From NCBI GenBank assembly GCA_036310005.1, contig JAXJSP010000027.1:11309-75308 (forward strand): a DNA stretch of 64,000 nucleotides. Reading direction: 5' to 3'. The DNA is from JAXJSP01 sp036310005 (GTDB lineage: Bacteria; Bacillota; Clostridia; Oscillospirales; Acutalibacteraceae). Positions 7,427 to 16,096 of the stretch are shown piece after piece. Made by a program: the position numbers and the translations under genes. Under the pieces are notes generated by a model that had not been told where the DNA came from, ran no database searches, and worked only from the letters and a program-made list of their open reading frames with translations. Position 1 is the stretch's first letter, and the number at the start of each line of letters is the position of its first letter.

Positions 7427-8536
7427 TTATTTCTTTAAAGACAAAACCAAATCACAAATCAAATCTACATCCGATAACTCTAAATCGGGATATAAAGGTA
7501 AGGTAAGCACCTTTTTGCTTACTTCTAAGGCTATAGGCGTTTTTGACGAGTCAAACACGCCTTTATAACAATCAAAATCGCTTGTAAGCGGATAAAAGTA
7601 TTTTCTTGCAAAAATATTATTTTGCTGTAATAAAGTATGTATTTCGTTTCTGTTCGCGCCGAATATTTCTTCTTCAAAAAGAACGGGGAAGTATGCGTAA
7701 TTGCTCTTTACATCTTTTTGCTCGTCGCAAATTACAATTCCGTCAACACCCAAAAGGCGCTCTTTGTAACGCTGTGTAACTTTTTTTCTTTTTTCAATAT
7801 CAGACTCAAGATGTCTTAAATTGCAAAGCCCCATAGCGGCGCAAAACTCATTCATTTTTGCATTTACGCCTACACCGTCAATGCACTCCGCATTTTTAAT
7901 CCCGAAGTTTTTAAGTTGGTGAAATTTTTTTGCCAACTTTTCATCCTTGTAACAAACCGCACCGCCTTCAATGGTATGAAACACCTTTGTAGCGTGGAAA
8001 GAAAAACAGGATATATCTCCGAAGTTTGCAATACCTTGTCCCTTATACTCAACACCGAAAGTATGCGCAGCATCATAAATTACCTTTAAATTGTGCTTTT
8101 TGGCGATTTCTTCAATCGCCTCAACATCGCATACATTTCCGTAAACATGCACAGGCAAGATAGCCGATGTTTTGGGAGTAATCAATTCTTCAATCTTGTT
8201 TACATCAATATTATAATCTTTTTTACTTATATCACAAAATACAGGAGTAAGTCCGTTTCTTACAATAGCGTGAGTGGTCGATGCGAATGTAAACGGAGTT
8301 GTTATAACCTCGCCTTTTAAATCAAGCGCCTCCAAAGAAAGTTCTATCGCCATGTGTCCGTTTGTAACAAGCGAAATATTATCAACCGATAAATAATCTT
8401 TTAGTCCCTGTTTAAACTGTTGATGTTTTTCGCCCATATTTGTAATCCATCTTGTGTCCCACAAACCTCTTATTTCTTCTATATATTCTTCGATAGGAGG
8501 CAGGGAGGCACGGGTTACATTTATTTTTTTGTTCAT
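7427..8536 (-). CDS. DegT/DnrJ/EryC1 family sugar aminotransferase, VioA-like
   Basis: This PLP-dependent transaminase acts on nucleotide-linked keto sugars. The PLP lysine lies in SFHATKVFHTIEGGA and the DAAHTFG motif for PLP-ring contact is upstream. The N-terminus (LPPIEEYIEEIRGLWDTRWI) resembles VioA-type enzymes, which convert dTDP-4-keto-6-deoxyglucose to dTDP-4-amino-4,6-dideoxyglucose. The cluster encodes RmlA and RmlB, which make that keto sugar, but no RmlC, RmlD or 3,4-ketoisomerase. This supports a C4 aminotransferase role by context. The family call is firm; the exact sugar is inferred. Confidence 0.87.
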   Translation of the reverse strand: MNKKINVTRASLPPIEEYIEEIRGLWDTRWITNMGEKHQQFKQGLKDYLSVDNISLVTNGHMAIELSLEALDLKGEVITTPFTFASTTHAIVRNGLTPVFCDISKKDYNIDVNKIEELITPKTSAILPVHVYGNVCDVEAIEEIAKKHNLKVIYDAAHTFGVEYKGQGIANFGDISCFSFHATKVFHTIEGGAVCYKDEKLAKKFHQLKNFGIKNAECIDGVGVNAKMNEFCAAMGLCNLRHLESDIEKRKKVTQRYKERLLGVDGIVICDEQKDVKSNYAYFPVLFEEEIFGANRNEIHTLLQQNNIFARKYFYPLTSDFDCYKGVFDSSKTPIALEVSKKVLTLPLYPDLELSDVDLICDLVLSLKK

Positions 8537-8552
8537 TTAAAATTTTCTCCTC

Positions 8553-9518
8553 TTAAATATCAGTCAGAGTTTTTACAAAGTTTTCAAGACTGTATTTCTC
8601 ATCCAACTGAAAATCTTCGTTAAAAGGTGTTGTAAAAAAGTTGTCCGGAATTTTTATGTTTTCATCTTCTGACACAAAGATATTGTCCTCGGTATAAAAC
8701 GGATAATTCTTTATGTTTTTATTGGTGGTAATGAGTTTTTTTGACCTGCTTAATGCCTCAAAAGTTCTCATCGTAAGCCCGTGCTGATGTGTCAGCGGGC
8801 AGTCAATTATAGCAAATGAATCGTCAAACACATCTTGCAACTGCTGTTTGTTTAACGCTTGAAAATGAAAATGTTTTCTGCCTATGCCTTTAAAAACATA
8901 AGGCGAGCAAATAAGCAGTTTTATAAAATTTGTAAAAGTGCTGAATCTTAAATATAAATACAGTTTTCTGTCTTTTAAAACTGATGTTATAAGTTTTAAA
9001 CTCTCATATTTATCTGCAAAAAAAGTCAATACCGTTGATGCATCATACTTGTAATTATCGGTTGCCTTTTGCTTTTTGACATAATAAAGAGGCAAAAAAT
9101 TCGCATTGTTGTTTTTTGCATCAACATCATCAAAAGTATAGGCAATATCGCTTGCGCTTAACAGCTGCTTGATAACAGGGAATTTGCACTCTGAATCCCA
9201 GACATAGTAAACAAGTTTAGCACCCGGAAATTCCTCTTTTAATCGCTCAAAATGGCGCTTTGTGAAAAACATCAAACCGAATATAATAAGTATTTCGTCA
9301 AACTTTTTTCCTTTTTGCTCTGAAATACATTTTTCAAAATACTTATCAAACTGCTTTTCAACAGACTTTTTATTAATTTTCATTAAAACTCTTTTAAAAA
9401 ATGTCCACTCGATTTCATCGGAATAAAAGGACACATCCCACCCCTCGTTTTCGAGTTGCTTGATTATCTCGTTACTGTAACCGTAGAAGGGTGTCATAAA
9501 CAAAAGCATTTGTTTCAT
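8553..9518 (-). CDS. CgeB-like / glycosyltransferase-like protein
   Basis: At 321 residues this resembles CgeB-like and capsule glycosyltransferases of the GT-B fold. It has an N-terminal TPFYGYSNEIIKQLENEGWD Rossmann-type opening, a central YYVWDSECKFP segment and a C-terminal donor-side motif LTMRTFEALSRSKKLITTNK. The last matches the E-rich, ALA/S-G-type nucleotide-sugar site of these enzymes. It probably adds one sugar of the repeat unit; donor and acceptor cannot be read from the sequence. It lies 7 bp from rmlB and 16 bp from the aminotransferase gene. Confidence 0.75.
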   Translation of the reverse strand: MKQMLLFMTPFYGYSNEIIKQLENEGWDVSFYSDEIEWTFFKRVLMKINKKSVEKQFDKYFEKCISEQKGKKFDEILIIFGLMFFTKRHFERLKEEFPGAKLVYYVWDSECKFPVIKQLLSASDIAYTFDDVDAKNNNANFLPLYYVKKQKATDNYKYDASTVLTFFADKYESLKLITSVLKDRKLYLYLRFSTFTNFIKLLICSPYVFKGIGRKHFHFQALNKQQLQDVFDDSFAIIDCPLTHQHGLTMRTFEALSRSKKLITTNKNIKNYPFYTEDNIFVSEDENIKIPDNFFTTPFNEDFQLDEKYSLENFVKTLTDI

Positions 9519-9525
9519 AAATTAC

Positions 9526-10545
9526 CTATCTGTTATTATACATTTTTTTATAATAATCTTGATACTCTCCGCTGATTATTGAGTCAAGCCATTTCTTATT
9601 ATCAAGGTACCATCTTATAGTTTTTCTGATTCCGTCCTCAAATTTGGTTTCCGGCAGCCAACCGAGTTCGCTGTGAATTTTTGCAGGGTCAATGGCATAA
9701 CGCATATCGTGGCCTTTTCTGTCGGACACATAAGTAATAAGGCTTTCCGGCTTGTCTAACTCTTTGCAAATCAGTTTTACAATATCTATGTTTCTCATTT
9801 CGTTGTGTCCGCCGATATTATAAACCTCGCCTGGTTTTCCCTTATGAATAATTAAGTCAATCGCTTTGCAGTGGTCTTCAACATAAAGCCAATCTCTGAC
9901 ATTAATTCCTTTTCCGTAAACAGGTAAAGGCTTGTCATTCAAGGCGTTTGAAATCATCAAGGGAATTAATTTTTCGGGGAATTGATAAGGTCCGTAATTG
10001 TTTGAACATCTGCTTACCGTTACAGGCAGCGAAAATGTTCTGTAATAGGCAAAAGTGAGCAAATCTGCTCCCGCTTTTGATGATGAGTAAGGGGAGGAGG
10101 TGTGAATAGGTGTCTGCTCGGTAAAAAACAAATCAGGCCTGTCAAGAGGCAAATCACCGTAAACTTCATCGGTTGATACCTGATGATAACGACGGACATT
10201 ATATTTTATGGAGGCATCCATTAAGACACCTGTTCCTATAATATTCGTTTTAAGAAAAATCTCGGGGTTTTCAATGCTTCTGTCCACATGGCTTTCCGCA
10301 GCAAAGTTTACAACAATATCAGGCTGTTCTTCCTCAAAAAGATTATACATAGCCTGCCTGTCGCAAATATCCGCTTTGACAAAACGGATATTTTTATTAT
10401 TCATTACAGGCTCCAATGTGGAAAGATTACCCGCATAAGTGAGTTTATCCACACAAACAATGCGATAATCTTTATATTTATTTAACATATAAAAAACAAA
10501 GTTTGAACCGATAAAACCGGCGCCGCCCGTTACAATAACCGTCAT
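9526..10545 (-). CDS. rfbB: dTDP-glucose 4,6-dehydratase
   Basis: RmlB converts dTDP-glucose to dTDP-4-keto-6-deoxyglucose. The NAD-binding glycine motif is GGAGFIGSNF (residues 7-16), the catalytic Thr/Asp/Glu stretch is STDEVYGDL, and the Y-x-x-x-K pair is YSSSKAGAD. The length of 339 is standard. It overlaps rmlA by 4 bp, and the two form the first steps of an activated deoxysugar pathway that the VioA-like aminotransferase downstream probably completes. Confidence 0.96.
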   Translation of the reverse strand: MTVIVTGGAGFIGSNFVFYMLNKYKDYRIVCVDKLTYAGNLSTLEPVMNNKNIRFVKADICDRQAMYNLFEEEQPDIVVNFAAESHVDRSIENPEIFLKTNIIGTGVLMDASIKYNVRRYHQVSTDEVYGDLPLDRPDLFFTEQTPIHTSSPYSSSKAGADLLTFAYYRTFSLPVTVSRCSNNYGPYQFPEKLIPLMISNALNDKPLPVYGKGINVRDWLYVEDHCKAIDLIIHKGKPGEVYNIGGHNEMRNIDIVKLICKELDKPESLITYVSDRKGHDMRYAIDPAKIHSELGWLPETKFEDGIRKTIRWYLDNKKWLDSIISGEYQDYYKKMYNNR

Positions 10546-11414
10546 CGTTCTGCCTCCGCTATACCTAAAATATATCTTCCGTAATCGGTCGATTTTAACT
10601 CATCGCCGAGTTTTTTCAGTTGACAAGTGTCAATAAAACCGCGTCGCCACGCAATTTCTTCAATGCACGATACATAAAAGCCCTGTCTGTCTTGTACCGT
10701 TTCAACAAACATCGCCGCTTGCAACATACCCTTGGGAGTACCTGTATCAAGCCACGCCATACCTCTTTTCATAAGTCTGACATCAAGTTCGCCCATTTTA
10801 AGATACTCATTATTTATTGCGGAAATTTCAATTTCACCGCGCTCGCTCGGTTTAACGCTTTTTGCAATTTCGATTACTCTGTTATCGTAAAAATAAAGTC
10901 CCGGAATTGCATAGTCAGATTTGGGTTTTTGCGGCTTTTCTTCTATTGAAAGCACCTTTCCGTTTTCATCAAACTCAACAACACCAAACTCCTTCGGGTC
11001 CATTACCGGATAACCGCAAACAGTAGCGCCCCTGTTGTTTTTTATAGCGTTAGTAAGCGTTGCGGTCATATCATTTCCGTAAAAGACATTGTCGCCTAAA
11101 ATCAGGCAAACGCTGTCATCACCTATAAAATCTTCTCCTATTATAAAAGCATCCGCAAGGCCTCTCGGTGTTTTTTGTACTTTGTATTTGATGTTAATTC
11201 CGAGCCTTGCCCCGTCGCCTAAAAGTTCTTCATACAAAGGAGTATCTTTTTCGGTTGAAATTATAAGCACATCTTTAATATCCGCAAGCATTAATATACT
11301 TAACGGATAATAAATAAGAGGCTTGTCATATATCGGCAGCAACTGTTTTGATACCGACTTTGTAATAGGGTACAGCCGCGTACCCTTTCCGCCTGCCAGA
11401 ATAATTCCTTTCAT
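10542..11414 (-). CDS. rfbA: Glucose-1-phosphate thymidylyltransferase
   Basis: RmlA makes dTDP-glucose from dTTP and glucose-1-phosphate. The diagnostic N-terminal GGKGTRLYPIT nucleotide-binding loop (residues 8-18), QLLPIYDKPLIYYPL, LGDNVFYG and IEEKPQKPKSDYA are all present. The length of 290 is normal. It lies 1 bp after the polymerase gene and overlaps rmlB, inside the polysaccharide operon. Confidence 0.97.
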   Translation of the reverse strand: MKGIILAGGKGTRLYPITKSVSKQLLPIYDKPLIYYPLSILMLADIKDVLIISTEKDTPLYEELLGDGARLGINIKYKVQKTPRGLADAFIIGEDFIGDDSVCLILGDNVFYGNDMTATLTNAIKNNRGATVCGYPVMDPKEFGVVEFDENGKVLSIEEKPQKPKSDYAIPGLYFYDNRVIEIAKSVKPSERGEIEISAINNEYLKMGELDVRLMKRGMAWLDTGTPKGMLQAAMFVETVQDRQGFYVSCIEEIAWRRGFIDTCQLKKLGDELKSTDYGRYILGIAEAER

Positions 11415-11415
11415 T

Positions 11416-12702
11416 TTAATTAACCTCTGTTTTCACAGTTTTTTTAGGTAAAACGCTTTCTAAAATAATTATCAAAAATGTAAATCTGTAAGAAAATAAA
11501 ATTGATTCATACATAAATGTAAACAAAATCAAAAAAAGCATACTTATTGCAACGACTCTTACATTGTAGTCTTTAAGCACAAAAACATTTTCCCTCTTGC
11601 CCTTAAAATATCTTGTAAACAGACTGATGATATACGCAATAAGCGACGCACCGCCGATAACTCCGGAGTAAATAAAAGTCTGCACCAAAGAACAGCAGTA
11701 GTTTAAGTTATATTCATCAAAATCGGTTGTTATGTGATTTGCAAGCATAAAATCTTCAAGATTGTTTACACCGACACCGATTATTTTATGAACAGCGGGC
11801 AAGTCATCATAAATTATAAGTCCTCTTACAATTCGCTGATTAAAACTGCCGCCTGTTGAAAACCGCTCGGCAATTACAGTCGATTCGGAATACAATATGT
11901 AGCCGACTGCAAGCGCTGTTATAACAGCGATAACCGTTATCTTAATAAGCATCTTATAAGCGCTTATATTGTCCGCTTTGATAAAGAGATAGCACATAAA
12001 GATTATCAAAAGCCCGATTATGCCCGATGCCGCAGTAGATATTATAATCGCGGCGATTGTTATAACAAGGCTTGACATATTGTATACGGTCTGCTTTTTT
12101 CTGTTAAGCGCGAATATTACATAAGGCATTGAGAACAAAGAATAATAACTCGGCTCCAAAAAAAGCGATGAAGGTCTGAAATCGAATTTGTAATATTCTT
12201 CTAAAGTTTCTTCTCTTGCCTCTGCGGAAAAAATCCAGTTATCATTCAGTGAAACAGGCAAGTAAAGTCCCGTGATTAAATTATAAACATACTGTACTAT
12301 AAGATAAACGGAAAAGATTAATACCGCAAACGAATAAATTTTAAGCGCAAAATCTATATTGAAATGTTTTCTTGCCAAAAATATAACCGCTGCATAAAAG
12401 ACCAATCGAAACAGCACGGTCGATGCGTTATAAACGCTTGAATACGAAAATGTAAGGCACAAAAGCGTCGTCGCGATTGTAACTGCGTAGAAAGTCATAA
12501 GAAGTTTATCAATAGATTGACGGAACAAATCTTTGTCAACAAGACAAAACCATACGATAAACGGTATCAATATAGTTTCGCTTAATGATATAACACTTAT
12601 TGCACCTTTGTACTGTTGTGCAAAAGGCATTAATATTACTATTAACGAAAACAGATTATCTATTTTGTTGTAATTTTGCTTATTGCAGGCTGAAGTATTC
12701 AT
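11416..12702 (-). CDS. O-antigen polymerase/ligase-like membrane protein (Wzy-like)
   Basis: This 428-residue protein is almost entirely hydrophobic, with about ten to twelve membrane segments and one larger extracytoplasmic loop (around residues 155-190 and 275-320). That loop contains FRPSSLFLEPSYYSLF, which resembles the catalytic-loop region of O-antigen ligase/polymerase proteins. Its position in the operon fits a repeat-unit polymerase. The sequence family is poorly conserved, so the class is assigned on topology, motif and context. Confidence 0.8.
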   Translation of the reverse strand: MNTSACNKQNYNKIDNLFSLIVILMPFAQQYKGAISVISLSETILIPFIVWFCLVDKDLFRQSIDKLLMTFYAVTIATTLLCLTFSYSSVYNASTVLFRLVFYAAVIFLARKHFNIDFALKIYSFAVLIFSVYLIVQYVYNLITGLYLPVSLNDNWIFSAEAREETLEEYYKFDFRPSSLFLEPSYYSLFSMPYVIFALNRKKQTVYNMSSLVITIAAIIISTAASGIIGLLIIFMCYLFIKADNISAYKMLIKITVIAVITALAVGYILYSESTVIAERFSTGGSFNQRIVRGLIIYDDLPAVHKIIGVGVNNLEDFMLANHITTDFDEYNLNYCCSLVQTFIYSGVIGGASLIAYIISLFTRYFKGKRENVFVLKDYNVRVVAISMLFLILFTFMYESILFSYRFTFLIIILESVLPKKTVKTEVN

Positions 12703-12712
12703 TTACCGCCCC

Positions 12713-13765
12713 TTATTTGCTACAAAATTTTACTACTTCCTTTTCAAAAATTTCATCGTCGCTTTTGATTTTATCAAGAACCTTTTGTACCGAAAGCAGA
12801 AATTCTTTTTTATCCAGTGCATTATATTCACTGTAAAGTTTATCTAAACAGTTTTTATCATCCGGATTTATAACAAAGCCGATATTATTCTCTTTAACTT
12901 TTTGCGCCATATATGAGTTGTCGTTTACAACACTCGGAATTGCAAATCTTACAGAGTCATAATACTTGACAGTCATAGCAGGCTGCTGTCGTTTATCGTT
13001 ATCGTAAAGATTGAGCAAAATATCGGTGTCTTTACAAAACTGCTTGATATCATCAAGATTGTATTCGCCGGTAAAAGTAATATTATTATAATTATTTTCT
13101 TTTACATGCTGCTCTAATTCTTTATAAAATCCGCCTCCGTGATAGGCTAAAACGAATCTGTCGTCATTTGCAAACAGGTCACAGATTTTTTTATTAAACT
13201 CGACCTGTCTTACCATACCCCAAAAGGTTACTCTGATTTTGTCGGACTTTGTTTTTTTAACAATTTCGCTTTTAATATCTCTGCTGTTGTGCGCAACAAT
13301 TACTTTGTCGCTTTTATCGAAATTTTTCAGAAAGCCCAAAGACGAAACAGCGGTAAAATATGAAAGCGAAATTAATTTATTAACAATTTTTTTATAAAAA
13401 CCAAGGTTTTCATAGGTTATATCTCTGTAATCGTATATAAACTTGTTTTTGTACTTTTTAAGCACAAAACAAAGCGGAACTGCGGTTTGAGAGGTAAGCA
13501 CGATAAGATGCGAATACTTACCCTTTTTTATCTGCTTTTTTAAATACGATACATAACCTAAAAAACCGAATATTTTTTTGTAAAAAGGCTGAAATGTATC
13601 AAGGCGTTTTTGATAGCATTTAAACTTGAAGTCTGTTGGTAATTCTTCGTTTTCTCTTTGCCAGAAAATCACTTCATAAGCGATATTATTCCTGTTTAAA
13701 ACAGCAGTATATTTATACAAATACTGCGCGTATCTTAAACTGTTAAAACAAAGTATTGCCACCAT
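12713..13765 (-). CDS. Glycosyltransferase, GT4-like
   Basis: This 350-residue GT-B type protein has an acceptor-side N-terminal half and a C-terminal half with WGMVRQVEFNKKICDLF, NNITFTGEYNLDDIKQF and a late donor-binding zone (TVKYYDSVRFAIPSVVN). The N-terminal domain has a hydrophobic, membrane-peripheral stretch (YKKIFGFLGYVSYLKKQI). It probably adds a sugar to the lipid-linked repeat unit; donor and linkage are unknown. It is the second gene of the operon, 5 bp after the priming transferase. Confidence 0.82.
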   Translation of the reverse strand: MVAILCFNSLRYAQYLYKYTAVLNRNNIAYEVIFWQRENEELPTDFKFKCYQKRLDTFQPFYKKIFGFLGYVSYLKKQIKKGKYSHLIVLTSQTAVPLCFVLKKYKNKFIYDYRDITYENLGFYKKIVNKLISLSYFTAVSSLGFLKNFDKSDKVIVAHNSRDIKSEIVKKTKSDKIRVTFWGMVRQVEFNKKICDLFANDDRFVLAYHGGGFYKELEQHVKENNYNNITFTGEYNLDDIKQFCKDTDILLNLYDNDKRQQPAMTVKYYDSVRFAIPSVVNDNSYMAQKVKENNIGFVINPDDKNCLDKLYSEYNALDKKEFLLSVQKVLDKIKSDDEIFEKEVVKFCSK

Positions 13766-13770
13766 TTAAG

Positions 13771-14478
13771 TTATATTGCCACCTCCGCTTTAAATACCGA
13801 TATTACCGTCTTGAATAATATCCTGACATCAAACTTTATCGACTGATTATTAATATAATAAAGTTCCATTTTTTGTCTTTCGCCCGACTGATATGTGGAA
13901 TTGTTTCTTGAATACGCTTGCCAATATCCCGTAAGTCCCGGCTTTACAGACATAAATATTTCTTTTTGCTCTTGTGTATACTCTCTGTTTAATTCATCTT
14001 CAAGAATCGGTCTTGGCCCGATAAATGACATATTACCGAAAATTAAAATGTTAAAAAAGATTTGCGGCAATTCGTCAAGCGATGTTTTTCTCAGTATTGC
14101 GCCGAAACATCTGTTGCCCTTGCCCTCTTTATATCCGATAAGGCGAGGGTCGTCTCTTAGTTTGAATTCTCTTTCATATTGCTCTCGCTGTTCGTCGGTC
14201 AGAGTCATTTCAAGTTTGTCAGCGCCGACTTTCATAGTGCGAAATTTATACACTTTAATTTTTTTACCGTTTTTTCCCATTCTTTGCTGAACATAAAAAG
14301 GGTTTCCGAAATCATTTATTACAACCAAACCGGCAATAATTATCATCGGTATTATTAAAACAATACATAAAATCAAAGACGATAAAAAATCAAATATTTT
14401 CTTAATTATGTAATATACTGCGCTCGGCTTTTTATAATCTTCTTTGCTTTTAACATCGCAATTTGCAACCTGTGTCAA
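13771..14478 (-). CDS. Polyprenyl-phosphate sugar-phosphate transferase (priming enzyme)
   Basis: This is a bacterial sugar transferase (PF02397). It starts repeat-unit synthesis by moving a sugar-1-phosphate to undecaprenyl phosphate at the membrane. One membrane helix lies at residues 28-53, followed by the cytosolic core: NPFYVQQRMGKNGKKIKVYKFRTMK, LRKTSLDELPQIFN-type and SFIGPRPIL, then KPGLTGYWQAYSR. At 235 residues it is the short, single-helix class. The start is TTG at 14478, with GAGGT nine bases upstream. It is the first gene of the operon, which is typical for a priming enzyme. Confidence 0.93.
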   Translation of the reverse strand: MTQVANCDVKSKEDYKKPSAVYYIIKKIFDFLSSLILCIVLIIPMIIIAGLVVINDFGNPFYVQQRMGKNGKKIKVYKFRTMKVGADKLEMTLTDEQREQYEREFKLRDDPRLIGYKEGKGNRCFGAILRKTSLDELPQIFFNILIFGNMSFIGPRPILEDELNREYTQEQKEIFMSVKPGLTGYWQAYSRNNSTYQSGERQKMELYYINNQSIKFDVRILFKTVISVFKAEVAI

Positions 14479-14565
14479 AATATACTACCTCGTTTATTAA
14501 AAGTACACCGATTAAGTAAAGTTGCCCTTTTAAAGTCGGTGCTGAATTAGGTCCGTTACTTATCT

Positions 14566-14594
14566 ATTATACTATTTCAGACGCCTTTTGTAAA
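14566..14594 (-). promoter_or_regulatory. Promoter of the polysaccharide operon
   Basis: On the minus strand, TTTACA (14589-14594), 17 bp and TATAAT (14566-14571) are seen. The -35 hexamer lies in sequence that resembles a palindromic repeat element (GTAAAGCGGTTTGTATTATTTCTG), so the element may contribute to the promoter. The leader before the TTG start contains CACCGA/TCGGTG arms (about 14508-14543), a possible hairpin. Confidence 0.75.
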
Positions 14595-14822
14595 GCGGTT
14601 TGTATTATTTCTGTCGGCGCTTATACAGATGAGCCGACAAACAACCTTAGAAACCACCTACGGTGGCCGCCTGAGGCGGTTTATATGGTTGTTTGTTAGT
14701 GCGGTTAAATAATAAAACAACGAGCAGTAGAAAAACTACTGCTCATTTTATTTTATATTAGTACTGACAAAGCACCATAGAATCTGCCTTCGGCAGCGGT
14801 TTATATGGTTGTTTGTTGGTGC
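14584..14822. repeat. Interspersed palindromic repeat elements, locus 2
   Basis: At least three related units occur. One complete unit (14633-14702) has a left arm GCCGACAAACAACC-TTAGAAA, two GC cores (CCACCTACGGTGG and CCGCCTGAGGCGG, 14654-14679) and a right arm TTTATATGGTTGTTTGTTAG-TGC that is the inverted left arm. A second unit (14772-14822) has GCACCATAG, CTGCCTTCGGCAG and TTTATATGGTTGTTTGTTGG-TGC. A partial unit lies at 14584-14620. Inverted terminal arms around a hairpin core suggest a MITE-like element. Confidence 0.8.
14721..14755 (+). terminator. Orphan hairpin terminator within repeat region
   Basis: GAGCAGTAG/CTACTGCTC has a five-A loop and a T-rich tail. It is almost the same stem as the terminator at 882-917. 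It follows no visible plus-strand gene, so it may be a relic or belong to an unseen transcript. Confidence 0.7.
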
Positions 14823-14839
14823 GTGTCGGAGTAAGAAAT

Positions 14840-14876
14840 AAAAAGTTGTTTCCGCTTTAAACGGAAACAACTTTCT
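14840..14876. terminator. Terminator of the dut transcript
   Basis: The 13-bp stem AAAGTTGTTTCCG/CGGAAACAACTTT has a U-rich tail on the minus strand and lies immediately 3' of dut. Confidence 0.85.
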
Positions 14877-14880
14877 AAAA

Positions 14881-15324
14881 TTATTTTTTACCGGTCGAAC
14901 CGAATCCGCCCTGACCTCGCACAGTATCGCAAAGTTGGTCAACCTCATTAAAATCTGCCGCAAGATACGGACAGATTACAATCTGTGCAATTCTCTCGCC
15001 GACATCAATTATCTGCGGCTCTTCGCTGTGATTATGAAGCGCTACCATAATCTCGCCTCTGTAATCAGAATCAATAACTCCGACTTTATTGGCAGGCGCT
15101 ACGTGGCGTTTGCAGGAAAGTCCGCTCCTTGCAAAAACGAGTCCTACATAACCTTGCGGAATTTCCATAGCAATACCCGTATGTACAAACTCCGTTTTGC
15201 CTGCTCCTATTTCAAGCGGTTGGTCCAATACAGCATACAAGTCTGCACCGGCAGCCGATAAACTTCCCCTTGTAGGAATAACGGCTCTGTCATCCAATTT
15301 TTTTATATTAACTGAAATGTTCAT
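14881..15324 (-). CDS. dut: dUTP diphosphatase
   Basis: Trimeric dUTPase hydrolyses dUTP to dUMP and pyrophosphate, which prevents uracil incorporation and feeds dTMP synthesis. All five conserved motifs are present in order: AAGADLYA, ARSGLSCKRH, GVIDSDYRGEI, GERIAQIV and the C-terminal GQGGFGSTGK arm. The length of 147 is standard. It is a single gene between a terminator and the lipoprotein gene upstream on the same strand. Confidence 0.96.
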   Translation of the reverse strand: MNISVNIKKLDDRAVIPTRGSLSAAGADLYAVLDQPLEIGAGKTEFVHTGIAMEIPQGYVGLVFARSGLSCKRHVAPANKVGVIDSDYRGEIMVALHNHSEEPQIIDVGERIAQIVICPYLAADFNEVDQLCDTVRGQGGFGSTGKK

Positions 15325-15344
15325 TTTATGTCACCCGACAATTA

Positions 15345-16082
15345 TTATATATCATCTTCGGACAAAACTGCAATATTTTTAAACATTTCGTTGTATTTTT
15401 TCGGCACCTGATGTATTTCGGGCATTGAATCATAAGTATCATTTGTATAAACTAAATAATATTCTTCTTTTTCGGGGTTCGAATAAAGTGAGAATGCATA
15501 TTCTTTTATGATAACGCTGTCATCCGATTTGTATGCGTCAAATTCCCAGTTATAAGAATATATATCTACTTCTTCCGCAACAAGCGTCTTTGTGCTTTTT
15601 AGTATGTTGTTTATAACCTTTTCTTCCTGCTTTGTAAATTCATAGGTTTCTATATAATAATTAAAGTTTTCATCATACGCATCAAATTGCGCAACAAGTT
15701 TTGTGAACTCTCTGTTGTCGATAGTCTTTTTAAGCGAAGGATATACATCCTCTCTTGCATAATAAGCATTGTTATAATCTATAATGCCCTTTTTTTCATC
15801 GACAAGCGCATAACTGCCAAGGGTTCTGCTCAGTAAAACAGGCACATCCTCTTTTGTTACGCGGCAGTTGTAAAACGTTCCGTCATCTACATGCATATCT
15901 ATTGTAATTATGCCTTCTTCAGCGAGTTTGATGTAAGTTTTATCCTTATACTGTAATTCATAATCTGAAATTTCAAAAGCCTGTACCGACTTTAAATCAT
16001 CAAGTTGAATACAAGAACAAAGAGATAGCATTACACAAAGCGCCAAAACCAATAAAACTGTTTTTTTAATATATTTTTTCAT
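15345..16082 (-). CDS. Lipoprotein of the YtrA-type ABC operon
   Basis: The protein has a 25-residue signal peptide ending in a lipobox-like LCSC (Cys about residue 24), followed by a roughly 220-residue extracytoplasmic domain rich in Tyr, Asp and Glu. No family is recognised. It lies 14 bp downstream of the ABC-2-type permease and is therefore the last member of a GntR-ATPase-permease-lipoprotein operon. The context suggests an accessory part of an exporter or an envelope-stress sensor; nothing in the sequence fixes the ligand. Confidence 0.8.
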   Translation of the reverse strand: MKKYIKKTVLLVLALCVMLSLCSCIQLDDLKSVQAFEISDYELQYKDKTYIKLAEEGIITIDMHVDDGTFYNCRVTKEDVPVLLSRTLGSYALVDEKKGIIDYNNAYYAREDVYPSLKKTIDNREFTKLVAQFDAYDENFNYYIETYEFTKQEEKVINNILKSTKTLVAEEVDIYSYNWEFDAYKSDDSVIIKEYAFSLYSNPEKEEYYLVYTNDTYDSMPEIHQVPKKYNEMFKNIAVLSEDDI

Positions 16083-16096
16083 ATTTTTTGTCCCCC

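Noticed and set aside
13895..14290. 131-residue plus-strand frame opposite the priming sugar transferase
   Set aside because: The minus strand has a clear family match across the same bases; composition of the plus frame is Ser-rich shadow.
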